12,907 nucleotides of DNA from Actinomycetota bacterium. GTDB lineage: Bacteria; Actinomycetota; Thermoleophilia; Gaiellales; Gaiellaceae. Under the pieces are notes generated by a model. It searched no databases. It was given only the letters and a program-made list of their open reading frames with translations, and was not told the origin of the DNA. Position numbers and translations under genes: made by a program. Below, in pieces: positions 1 to 6,192 of the stretch. Positions within the stretch are counted from its first letter, which is position 1, and every line of letters begins with the position of its first letter. The DNA lies in assembly GCA_013812265.1 (NCBI GenBank), contig JACCTQ010000264.1, positions 1 through 12,907 of the forward strand, read 5' to 3'.

Positions 1-90
1 GTCTCTGCCCGTTCGCTGTGAGGCTCCCGCCGGGCGAAGCCCGGCTCCGCCGGAACCTCGCTGGGACACCCAGGAGGGCTTGGCTAAAAC
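1..90 (+). repeat. Left-truncated copy of the palindromic repeat element (copy 0)
   Basis: A hairpin GCCGGGC (29-35), loop GAA, GCCCGGC (39-45) is followed by TCCGCCGG and, 21 nt after the stem, by CACC at 67-70. The same layout recurs at about 869-917 (inverted) and 6264-6417. The leading part (about 10-28) resembles the sequence before the hairpin at 6271. The tail after CACC resembles the tail of the copy at 855-994, with a shared GGGACACC and a nearby GGCTTG. The window start cuts this copy, so the second palindrome of the family (GGGGAAAC-CAT-GTTTCCCC) is not visible. The tail runs into the start of the GNAT gene. Confidence 0.7.
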
Positions 91-604
91 GATTGGTGAT
101 GTCACATCTCTTGAGATGACCTCGCCCCGTCAACTCGTTCCCGGGCGGCCTCCGCCAGTACGTATTGACCTACGGGAGGTCGGCCCGGATGCCGCGTCGG
201 TTGTTGGCTCGACCTACATCCGAATCTGGGCGGCCCTCGCGTCGGGCGGTCGCATGTCCTGGTCCGACGCCCAATGGGAGGAGGAGCTGTCCCGACCGGG
301 TGTTCGGGTCTGGATCGCCAGGGTCGATGAGGATGTCGCGGGGTTGGTGGAGCTAGAGGCGGAGCCGAATGGTGACGTCGGGATCGTCGTGTTCGGGCTT
401 GTGCCCGAGTTCGTCGGTAAAGGATTTGGCGGCGCGTTTTTGACGCTTTCAACGCGGTTGGCGTGGAACATGCGAGCACCGAGCGGGGCAGCGGCGAGAC
501 GCGTTTGGCTCCAGACCTCCTCACGCGACCATCCGCACGCGCGACCGAATTACGAGAAGCGCGGCTTCTGCGTCTTTCGCACCGAGCAGAGGGGCATGGG
601 GTGA
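80..604 (+). CDS. GNAT family N-acetyltransferase
   Basis: Probable acetyl-CoA-dependent N-acetyltransferase of about 174 residues; the substrate cannot be told. Residues about 28-170 form one GNAT fold. The acetyl-CoA binding motif A is VPEFVGKGFGGAFL (about 109-122), following strands of the type VWIARVDEDVAGLVEL. The C-terminal motif B is ARPNYEKRGF (about 154-163). The start is uncertain: TTG at 80 has AGGAGG at 72-77 but only two bases of spacing. ATG at 116 would still keep the whole GNAT domain and has no clear ribosome site. The first dozen codons of the long form overlap the tail of a dispersed repeat, so they may not be ancestral. The gene converges on the zinc-ribbon gene, whose stop is 28 bp away, with no obvious terminator between. 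Confidence 0.8.
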   Translation: MAKTIGDVTSLEMTSPRQLVPGRPPPVRIDLREVGPDAASVVGSTYIRIWAALASGGRMSWSDAQWEEELSRPGVRVWIARVDEDVAGLVELEAEPNGDVGIVVFGLVPEFVGKGFGGAFLTLSTRLAWNMRAPSGAAARRVWLQTSSRDHPHARPNYEKRGFCVFRTEQRGMG

Positions 605-631
605 GAATCCCGCCGATCTGGTAGAGGGCCC

Positions 632-808
632 CTAGCGCGCCGGATGCGCGAGAGCTTGCTCTTCCACGCGCTCGTACGGGACGAAGAGCTTGCAGTGCGG
701 GCACTTGAAGCCACGGTGGCGCGCGGTAGCACCGTCGAGGAGACGCCCCTCGAACTGCTTTTTGCAGTGGGGACAGGCGATCTCGTAAACAGTGTCCACA
801 CCGGGCAT
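632..808 (-). CDS. Small zinc-ribbon protein (58 aa)
   Basis: A small protein with two CPHC knuckles (C12/C15 and C36/C39), 20 residues apart, which is the layout of a rubredoxin-like zinc ribbon. The sequence between and after them is basic and aromatic. Such ribbons bind one zinc ion; a role in nucleic-acid or protein binding is only a guess. The ATG at 808 is preferred because the region before it (up to a TTG at 862) is low-complexity and close to the repeat element. No Shine-Dalgarno site is visible. A TAGCGT hexamer ends 10 nt upstream of the ATG and could be a -10 box for a nearly leaderless transcript. The gene lies downstream of the sigma factor on the same strand, separated from it by about 180 bp holding the repeat. 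I do not recognise a named family. Confidence 0.6.
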   Translation of the reverse strand: MPGVDTVYEIACPHCKKQFEGRLLDGATARHRGFKCPHCKLFVPYERVEEQALAHPAR

Positions 809-854
809 CGCGCCAGTGACGCTAGCAGAAGGGCCGCGGCTCCCAGACCGCCGC

Positions 855-994
855 ATTTTCAAGCCCTAGGTGTCCCGGCGAATGTCGGGCGGAGCCGGGC
901 TTTGCCCGGCGGGAGCCTTACAACGGCGCGGGCGACGCTGCGAAGGAAGAAGGGAGCTCATGGGGGAAACATGGTTTCCCCCATGCTGTTAGAC
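855..994 (-). repeat. Composite palindromic repeat element (copy 1)
   Basis: Read on the minus strand, a 12-bp perfect palindrome with a 3-nt loop (arms 974-985 and 959-970) is followed by TGAGC-CCCTTCTTC and CGCAG, then AGGCTCCC and a hairpin GCCGGGC-AAA-GCCCGGC (910-894). CACC follows 21 nt later (872-869). The copy starting near 6188 has the same parts in the same order in the other orientation, with long stretches of identity. The left edge (GTCTAACAGCA) includes the sigma factor stop codon and resembles GTCACAAAGCA at the other copy. The large palindrome begins 3 nt after that stop, so it may also act as a transcription terminator for the sigma gene. Confidence 0.75.
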
Positions 995-2083
995 GCAGTC
1001 TTTGAGTCCCTGGGCCTCGGGTAGCGACTCGAGTCGCTTGAGCGTGTTGTTCTCGATCTGGCGGATCCGCTCCCGGGTGACACCGAATGCACGACCGACC
1101 TCCTCGAGCGTGCTCGCCGGCTCCCCGCGGAGGCCGTATCGGAGCTCGATCACCTTGCGGTCGCGCTCGGGAAGCGAGTCGAGCGCCCTGTCGATGTCCT
1201 CGCGGCGAAGCGACAGCGACGCGGTGTCGAAGGGCGACTCGGCCTGATCGTCCTGAACGAAGTCCCCGAGCTCCGACTCCTCCTCCTCGCCGATCGGCTT
1301 CTCCAGCGAGACCGGCAGTTGCGACATGCGGAGGATCTCCCGTACCTCTTCCGTCGTGATCTCGAGCTCGGCCGCGATCTCCTCGGGCTGCGGTTCTCGT
1401 CCCAGACGTTGGACGAGGTGGCGCTCGATGTGAACGACCTTGTTGAGCTTCTCGACCATGTGCACCGGAATCCGGATCGTTCGAGCCTTGTCCGCTATGG
1501 CCCGGGTAACGGCCTGTCGGATCCACCACGTGGCGTACGTCGAGAACTTGTAGCCCTTCCGATAATCGAACTTCTCCACCGCTCGGATCAGGCCGAGCGA
1601 GCCTTCCTGGATGAGGTCGAGAAATGAAAGCCCGCGGCCCAAATAGCTCTTGGCAATCGACACGACGAGGCGCAGATTCGCTTCGATCATCTGCGTCTTC
1701 GCGGCCATGTCTCCGCGCTCGATCCTCTTCGCGAGGTAGACCTCCTGATCGGCTGTCAGCAGCGCCACCTTGCCGATCTCTCGCAGGTAGAGGCGCAGCG
1801 AGTCGAGCGACGGCTCGACGGTAAGGTCGAGCTTTGGGCCTTTTTCCTCCTCTGCGAGCGCCGGCTGCTCGTGCGGAAGGTGCTTGTGCTGCTCTCCCTC
1901 GACCAGTTCGATGGAGTGGTCGATGAGGTAGGTGTAGAAGTCTTCGATCTGCTCTTTTGTCAGGTCCACGTCCTCGAGGCCGGACGCGATCTCGTCGTAG
2001 GTGAGAAGTCCCTTCTCCTGCCCGTCCTGGACGAGCTTGTGGAGTTCTTCTACGTCGGGGAGAGCGATGTCGACGGTGAGCAT
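989..2083 (-). CDS. rpoD: RNA polymerase primary sigma factor (RpoD/SigA family)
   Basis: Sigma-70 factor of 364 residues that directs RNA polymerase to housekeeping promoters. Region 1.1 is recognisable at about 12-62 (a helical, acidic stretch containing GLLTYDEIASGL), which marks a group 1 (primary) factor. An acidic linker follows, then region 1.2 (about 94-126), region 2 with the -10 recognition helix (TYATWWIRQAVTRAI, 182-196), region 3 (about 214-290) and region 4 with the -35 recognition helix (VTRERIRQIENNTLKRL, 335-351). The protein is shorter than many actinobacterial SigA proteins, which carry long N-terminal extensions. The ATG at 2083 has GAGGT two bases upstream. A candidate promoter lies about 100 bp upstream. 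The C-terminus ends in LKDCV, where a repeat element abuts the stop; the last residues may have been altered by that insertion. Confidence 0.95.
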   Translation of the reverse strand: MLTVDIALPDVEELHKLVQDGQEKGLLTYDEIASGLEDVDLTKEQIEDFYTYLIDHSIELVEGEQHKHLPHEQPALAEEEKGPKLDLTVEPSLDSLRLYLREIGKVALLTADQEVYLAKRIERGDMAAKTQMIEANLRLVVSIAKSYLGRGLSFLDLIQEGSLGLIRAVEKFDYRKGYKFSTYATWWIRQAVTRAIADKARTIRIPVHMVEKLNKVVHIERHLVQRLGREPQPEEIAAELEITTEEVREILRMSQLPVSLEKPIGEEEESELGDFVQDDQAESPFDTASLSLRREDIDRALDSLPERDRKVIELRYGLRGEPASTLEEVGRAFGVTRERIRQIENNTLKRLESLPEAQGLKDCV

Positions 2084-2179
2084 TGACCTCGGCTTTCTCG
2101 CGCTGGTGGACGGATGCGATCTACCTAGACGCGGAAAAGAGCCGGCACGAGCTGCCTCCGGCCACCTCTCGCGGGTCGG

Positions 2180-2208
2180 ATGTTACACACGCGTCAGCGA
2201 AACGTGAA
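2180..2208 (-). promoter_or_regulatory. Candidate promoter of the primary sigma gene
   Basis: On the minus strand TTCACG (2208-2203) and TAACAT (2185-2180) are separated by 17 nt. They match the sigma-70 -35 and -10 patterns in part (TAACAT fits TANNNT). Transcription would begin near 2173 and leave a leader of about 90 nt before the ATG. This is pattern matching only. Confidence 0.35.
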
Positions 2209-2222
2209 GATTTTTTTAGCAT

Positions 2223-2257
2223 CCGCCCACACGGCCCCCGTGGCCATGGTTGGCGGC
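2223..2257 (-). terminator. Hairpin after the asparaginase gene, probable terminator
   Basis: Directly after the asparaginase stop (2261-2259), an imperfect inverted repeat pairs CCGCC with GGCGG and an inner GGCC with GGCC. No T-tract follows on the minus strand; an A-run follows instead. Terminators without a T-tract are usual in high-GC actinobacteria, so the call rests on hairpin and position. Confidence 0.4.
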
Positions 2258-2258
2258 T

Positions 2259-3149
2259 TCAGACGGTCGCGCGCAGTTCCCCCACGATCTCGCCCCGACT
2301 GTTCAAGAGGGGCGACCGGCTGTATTCGTCGAGCGGGTAACCGAGGGGATCGAGGAACGCCGCCAGCGCGGGCTCGATCGCGCGTCCGTTTCCGTCTTCC
2401 ACCTTCAGTGCGATGCCGAGGCCGTCGGCGCTCACTGCGCAGTGGAGGCCTTCAGCACCGCCTTTCGCGGTCCAGCCGGGAAGTGCCCGCATGAGGCGGG
2501 TGTCGGCTGCACGCTCACCGCGGATCAGGGCTGGATGGGCGCGCATCGCGGCGGCCACGCGCGAGCCGCCCTCCAGCTCCTCGAGCCGGGAAAAGGCAAG
2601 CGCCATCCGTTCGAGCGGCAGCGCGAAGGTAACGACGCCACAGCCGTCGACGGCAGTTTCCACGTCGTTTGAATCGACGCTCGCCGCCTCCGAGATCTCC
2701 GCCAGCATTGCCTCTTGGGCCGGGTGCCGGGTCAGCCGGTAATTGCGAGTCGGCCAGCCGTTCGCCTGGCAGAGGGCCAGCATCCCGGCATGCTTCCCCG
2801 AGCAGTTGTGCAGGATCCGTTCGTGTATCTCTCCGGTCTCGGGCGGACCGCACTCGAGGTCGCTCTCGGCCGCCGGCGCCTTGGCGAGCAAGCTGCGGAC
2901 CGCGTCGAGTTGTTCCGGGTCGGCGAGGTGAGACGCCGAGGCGATGGCGATCTCGCGGTCGTCGAGATCGGCCCTGGCACGTACGAGCGGAAGCGCTTGC
3001 AGCGGCTTGGCCGATGAGCGCATGAACGTCACGAGATCCGGGTTCCCCGCCTCCGCGACGACCGCACCGTCGTGAACTGCGACCGCGTGCACGCGATGCA
3101 CCGACTCAACGGTCGTCCCGCGTCTGACGGTTACGCTGATTCCCTCCAC
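2259..3149 (-). CDS. L-asparaginase II (PF06089 family)
   Basis: Hydrolyses L-asparagine to aspartate and ammonia. It belongs to the Rhizobium etli type II (ReAII-like) family, unrelated to the E. coli enzymes. Visible motifs: RSSAKPLQALPLV with S45 and K48 (Ser-x-x-Lys pair), SASH at 71-74, HNCSGKH with C116 and K119, DGCGV with C170, and KGGAEG with K229. By comparison with what is published for ReAII, the C-x-x-K and the DGCG cysteine would be zinc ligands and the Ser-Lys pairs catalytic; all are present. The length of 296 aa is a little short for the family but both ends look complete. The start is GTG at 3149 without a Shine-Dalgarno site; TACGCT (3163-3158) ends eight bases upstream, suggesting a leaderless transcript. 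The gene is divergent from the glycosylase with only about 20 bp between starts. No signal peptide, so cytoplasmic. Confidence 0.9.
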   Translation of the reverse strand: MEGISVTVRRGTTVESVHRVHAVAVHDGAVVAEAGNPDLVTFMRSSAKPLQALPLVRARADLDDREIAIASASHLADPEQLDAVRSLLAKAPAAESDLECGPPETGEIHERILHNCSGKHAGMLALCQANGWPTRNYRLTRHPAQEAMLAEISEAASVDSNDVETAVDGCGVVTFALPLERMALAFSRLEELEGGSRVAAAMRAHPALIRGERAADTRLMRALPGWTAKGGAEGLHCAVSADGLGIALKVEDGNGRAIEPALAAFLDPLGYPLDEYSRSPLLNSRGEIVGELRATV

Positions 3150-3152
3150 GAC

Positions 3153-3159
3153 GGAGGAG
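3153..3159 (+). promoter_or_regulatory. Ribosome binding site supporting the ATT start at 3170
   Basis: GGAGGAG ends 10 nt before ATT at 3170 and 28 nt before the first ATG (3188). It is the only good Shine-Dalgarno sequence here and supports initiation at the ATT. Confidence 0.5.
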
Positions 3160-3169
3160 CGTAGATCCG

Positions 3170-3997
3170 ATTCCTGAGCTGCCGGAGATGGAAGCGTTGA
3201 GGCGGGCGCTGAACGAGGCAGTTCGCGCCTGTCCCGTCGTCAAGGCGGGTCCGGCGCACATCGCCACGCTGAAGACGTTCGATCCACCGTTGAGCGTGCT
3301 GGAAGGACAGCGGTTACGCGGAGCGGAGCGGCGGGCCAAGCGCCTGCTGTTTCCGACCGAGGACGGTGAGCTCGTTCTGCTGGTGCATCTGATGTCGGCC
3401 GGGCGCTTGGCCTACCTCGCTGCGGGTAAGGAGGGCCCCAAATCGCCTGCCTTTCGGCTCATGTTTGCAGGCGGTGCCCAGCTCGTCCTCACCGAGCGTG
3501 GGCCGAAAAAGCGAGCGGGGGTCTGGCTCCTGACGGCCGAGGCTGCTGAATCAGAGCTTGCGCACGTGGGCCCGGACGCGCTCGGGCTCGGCGCGGAGCG
3601 GCTCGCGGCCATTTGCGCGGGCGAGTCGCGGCGCCTGCACTCCCTTCTCCGCGACCAGCGTGTGGTCGCCGGCATCGGGCGCGCTTGGGCCAATGAGATC
3701 CTCCACGCGGCCAAGCTCTCTCCCTACGCGCTGTCGCGTGACCTCCGCGCCGAGGAGATCGAGCGGCTCGCGGCGGCAATCGACGTGGAACTGATCCGCG
3801 GCCTGGAGCTCCGGGAGCGTGGTGCGAGTGACGCGCGCACCTACCGCGTGCACAGGAAGCTCGGCGAGCCATGTCATGTCTGCGGAACGCCGATCGCCCG
3901 CGTCGACTTCGAGGAGCACACGGTGTTCTACTGCCCCGATTGTCAGACCGGCAGGAGGATCCTCAAGGACCGGCGCCTGTCTCGCCTGCTGAAGTAG
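3170..3997 (+). CDS. Fpg/Nei family DNA glycosylase (formamidopyrimidine-DNA glycosylase-like), ATT start
   Basis: Base-excision repair glycosylase/AP lyase for oxidised bases. From the first ATG (3188) the protein would lack the catalytic N-terminus. Six codons upstream, in frame, the DNA reads ATT then Pro-Glu-Leu-Pro-Glu, exactly the family start (Met-PELPE). No ATG, GTG or TTG lies between 3170 and the in-frame stop at 3137, so ATT is proposed as start. In the resulting 275-aa protein P2 is the Schiff-base nucleophile, E3 the general acid and K57 the conserved lysine (AKRLL). The helix-two-turn-helix is around VVAGIGRAWANEILH (165-179) and the zinc finger has C235/C238 and C255/C258. Near the end, His stands where E. 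coli Fpg has the zinc-finger arginine (EEHTVFYC), so this is a divergent Fpg/Nei subgroup with unknown substrate choice. The 3' end overlaps the convergent histidine protein by 35 bp. Confidence 0.88.
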   Translation: MPELPEMEALRRALNEAVRACPVVKAGPAHIATLKTFDPPLSVLEGQRLRGAERRAKRLLFPTEDGELVLLVHLMSAGRLAYLAAGKEGPKSPAFRLMFAGGAQLVLTERGPKKRAGVWLLTAEAAESELAHVGPDALGLGAERLAAICAGESRRLHSLLRDQRVVAGIGRAWANEILHAAKLSPYALSRDLRAEEIERLAAAIDVELIRGLELRERGASDARTYRVHRKLGEPCHVCGTPIARVDFEEHTVFYCPDCQTGRRILKDRRLSRLLK

Positions 3998-4580
3998 CGG
4001 CACGCAGGCGGACGACGAGAGTTTCCCCTACGGCCTCGACCGTGCCCCCGAGGGCATCGACAACGCGCACTGCCGCAGCGGCGCCGAAATCGCGGAGGTC
4101 GTCTCCGAGACAGGTAGATGCAGTGCCGGCCTCGACGGGGCCGATGACGAATCCGGAGCTGTCAGCGGTGATGCCGACCTCTTGCAGGCGGCCCTGGTGC
4201 AATGCGCAGGCCACCAGCCCGGTGAGCGCTTGCTGCGCCGCTTTCGGATCCACTGAGACGCTTCCGCCCCCGCCCTCGAGGTGCACGCGCTCGACACCGA
4301 GCCGCTCGGCCGTTAGGTCTGCGAGCTCGAGCGTTCCGACGTCCCGCAGAGCGGGTTCGTACCGCCCCGCTTCGATACGGGCAGCGAGCGCAAGGAGGTC
4401 GAGGAGATCCGCCATATCGCTCGAGGCGGTGGCGATCATGTCGACGTACCGCGCCGCCCGCTCGTCGAGGTCCGTGAGGCGCGGAAGCGTCCGCGCCCAC
4501 CCGTGCACGGTCGCCAGCGGCGTGCGAAGGTCGTGGCACGCGAGCGACACAAGGCGCGCGAAAGCGGTGTCAGTGGTCAT
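3963..4580 (-). CDS. Sensorless histidine-kinase-like protein with degenerate ATPase half
   Basis: A soluble protein of 205 aa. The N-terminus is a DHp (HisKA) helical hairpin with the phospho-acceptor H16 in CHDLRTPL, followed by a second helix (about 40-70). The C-terminal half keeps the outline of a kinase ATPase domain: the N-box region (DPKAAQQALTGLVACALHQG, 111-130) has the usual spacing, but the ATP/Mg-binding asparagine is replaced (GLVACA where NLLSNA is usual). No DxGxG G1 box is visible, though an end strand of the LGGTVEAVGETLVVRL type remains. There is no sensor or membrane segment. This suggests a phosphotransfer protein in the style of ChpT or Spo0B rather than an active kinase (inference). 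No response regulator is in the window. It is divergent from the GTP cyclohydrolase and overlaps the glycosylase 3' end. ATG at 4580 is chosen; longer starts add only an atypical basic stretch. Confidence 0.72.
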   Translation of the reverse strand: MTTDTAFARLVSLACHDLRTPLATVHGWARTLPRLTDLDERAARYVDMIATASSDMADLLDLLALAARIEAGRYEPALRDVGTLELADLTAERLGVERVHLEGGGGSVSVDPKAAQQALTGLVACALHQGRLQEVGITADSSGFVIGPVEAGTASTCLGDDLRDFGAAAAVRVVDALGGTVEAVGETLVVRLRAATSAGETGAGP

Positions 4581-4606
4581 CGAAGCCGGTGCTACTTTCC
4601 GTCTTC

Positions 4607-5578
4607 GTGGATCAAAGCATCCTGACCGGAGATTTGCAGGCGTCCGCACCGGACGTGCGCATAGGACTGTCTCGAGCAGGAGTGCAGGGGCTGAGCAAGG
4701 CGATTCGGCTTCGCCATGGAGAAGCCGAGAAGCTGATCGCGGCGGAGATCGATTGCTCGGTCGATCTCGATCCTTCGCAAAAAGGCGTTCACATGTCGCG
4801 CTTTCCGGAGCTCTTCGAGGAGGCGATCGACGAGATCGTCATGGGAGAGGCGTTCCTCGTCGAGGAGCTGGCCGAGCACATCGCGCGGCAGATCGTCGCT
4901 CGTCAACGTGCGCTCCGCGCCGAGACGAGAATCGTGGCCCGCTATCCCATCGAGCGCATAACCCCGGTGTCAGGGCTAGCCACGCAGGAGATGGTGTCGA
5001 TCATCGGGATTGCGGCGGCAAACGGGCCGCATGTGCGCCGGGTGGTCGGCGTGGAGGCGACCGGGATCAACGCCTGCCCGTGTGCGCAGGGGCTCGTCCG
5101 GGGAGCGGCGAGCGAGCGGCTGCTCGGCGCCGGTTTCGACGGTTCCGAGGTGGACCGGATCCTCGAGCTCGTTCCGCTGGCCACGCATAACCAGCGAGGG
5201 CGCGGGACCCTGTACGCCGGAACCACGCATCCCGTGAACGCGGAGACACTGGTCGAGATCGTCGAGCGCTCGATGAGCTCGCCGGTCTACGAGCTGCTCA
5301 AGCGACCGGACGAGCTGTTCGTCGTCGAGCACGCGCACCTGCAACCCCGGTTCGTCGAGGATTCTGTCCGGCATGCCCTCAGCGGCGCGCTGCAGCGCTA
5401 CCCGGAGCTCGACGACGGTGATTTCCTTCTGTCCCGGCAGCTGAACTTCGAGACGATCCACAACCACGACGTCGTCGCGGAGCGGTTCGGCACGGTAGGG
5501 GAGCTGCGTCGGGAGCTCTTCGAGTCGACAGCACCCACGCACCACACGGAGTTGGGAGAATGGCTCAGGACCGCCTAG
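4607..5578 (+). CDS. mptA: GTP cyclohydrolase, MptA/FolE2 (type IB) family
   Basis: First step of pterin synthesis from GTP. Family marks from the GTG at 4607 (323 aa): an N-terminal DLQASAPDVRIGLSRAGV, KGVHMSRF (H62), the metal-site cysteine in NACPCAQ (C157/C159), ATHNQRGRGTL (H194), VVEHAHLQPRFVEDSVR and FETIHNHDV (H285, H287). The CPCAQ signature, the roughly 30-residue insert before ATHNQR and the total length resemble archaeal MptA (product 7,8-dihydroneopterin 2',3'-cyclic phosphate) more than the shorter bacterial FolE2 (CPCSK followed by YGAHNQRS). The exact product cannot be fixed from sequence. A longer start (GTG 4589) is possible. 4607 is preferred because the N-terminus is then of family length and TACTTT (4593-4598) ends eight bases upstream, as for a leaderless mRNA. 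The stop overlaps that of plsY in CTAG. Confidence 0.88.
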   Translation: MDQSILTGDLQASAPDVRIGLSRAGVQGLSKAIRLRHGEAEKLIAAEIDCSVDLDPSQKGVHMSRFPELFEEAIDEIVMGEAFLVEELAEHIARQIVARQRALRAETRIVARYPIERITPVSGLATQEMVSIIGIAAANGPHVRRVVGVEATGINACPCAQGLVRGAASERLLGAGFDGSEVDRILELVPLATHNQRGRGTLYAGTTHPVNAETLVEIVERSMSSPVYELLKRPDELFVVEHAHLQPRFVEDSVRHALSGALQRYPELDDGDFLLSRQLNFETIHNHDVVAERFGTVGELRRELFESTAPTHHTELGEWLRTA

Positions 5579-6192
5579 CGGGCCGTCGCCTCGCTGCGGC
5601 GGCGAACCCGTAAGGAGATCCGGCGCTCGGTTCCGAGGCGAAGACGCTTGATGTTCTCCCGGTGGAGGACGATCACCGCCGCGCCCGCCACGGCGGCGAA
5701 GGTGACCACCGGCCAGGGTTGATCGAGCACGACCGCGAGAGCGGGGAGCGCGACCGCTGCCGCGATCGACGCGACCGAGGCGTACCGGAAGAGGCCGAAG
5801 ACAGCGAGCCAGATCACGACTCCCAGCAGGCCCACAACCGGCGCGATGCCGAGAAACGCGCCTCCGCAGGTGGCAACCATCTTGCCACCGCGGGCAAAGC
5901 CGAGGAATAGTGGCCTGGAGTGCCCGAGCATCGCGGCTCCGCCGGCCAGCACGCCGGCGAGCGCCCCCACCTGAGTTGCGGCCAGCAGGGCGGGCACAAA
6001 TCCCTTCAGCACGTCGAGCGCGGCCACCAAGGCACCGAGTCGCGGACCGTAGGTCCGCCAAACGTTCGAGGCACCGATGTTCCCGCTACCCGTGCTGCGG
6101 ATATCGACGCCCTTGATGACCCGAACGAGCCAGTATCCGAACGGCATGCTGCCGGCGAGGTAGCCGGCGACGATGAGCAAGACCGTCGTCAC
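5575..6192 (-). CDS. plsY: Glycerol-3-phosphate acyltransferase PlsY
   Basis: Integral membrane enzyme that transfers an acyl group from acyl-phosphate to glycerol-3-phosphate, giving lysophosphatidate for phospholipid synthesis. Family motifs are in order: AGYLAGSMPFGYWLVR near the N-terminus, GVDIRSTGSGNIGASNVWR, DVLKGFVPALL, GHSRPLFLGFARGGKMVAT and HRENIKRLRLGTE. Several hydrophobic segments fit the known multi-pass topology. Length 205 aa is normal. GTG at 6192 begins MTTVLLIVAGYL, just where the family starts. No Shine-Dalgarno sequence is present: the bases before the start belong to a palindromic repeat (copy 2), whose large palindrome begins nine bases upstream. The 3' end overlaps the cyclohydrolase stop by 4 bp. 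The gene follows superoxide dismutase on the same strand, but 240 bp of repeats lie between, so it is probably not one operon. Confidence 0.95.
   Translation of the reverse strand: MTTVLLIVAGYLAGSMPFGYWLVRVIKGVDIRSTGSGNIGASNVWRTYGPRLGALVAALDVLKGFVPALLAATQVGALAGVLAGGAAMLGHSRPLFLGFARGGKMVATCGGAFLGIAPVVGLLGVVIWLAVFGLFRYASVASIAAAVALPALAVVLDQPWPVVTFAAVAGAAVIVLHRENIKRLRLGTERRISLRVRRRSEATAR

Noticed and set aside
2207..2220. T-run GATTTTTTTAGC as an intrinsic terminator on the plus strand.
   Set aside because: The GC hairpin lies after, not before, the T-run on that strand, and no plus-strand gene ends there.
3871..5190. A 439-codon plus-strand open frame.
   Set aside because: It is arginine/serine-rich low-complexity translation lying over the glycosylase end, the histidine protein and the cyclohydrolase, all of which have strong family motifs.
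4976..6061. A 361-codon minus-strand open frame.
   Set aside because: It overlaps the cyclohydrolase and plsY in other frames and has no recognisable motif; it is a product of high GC content.
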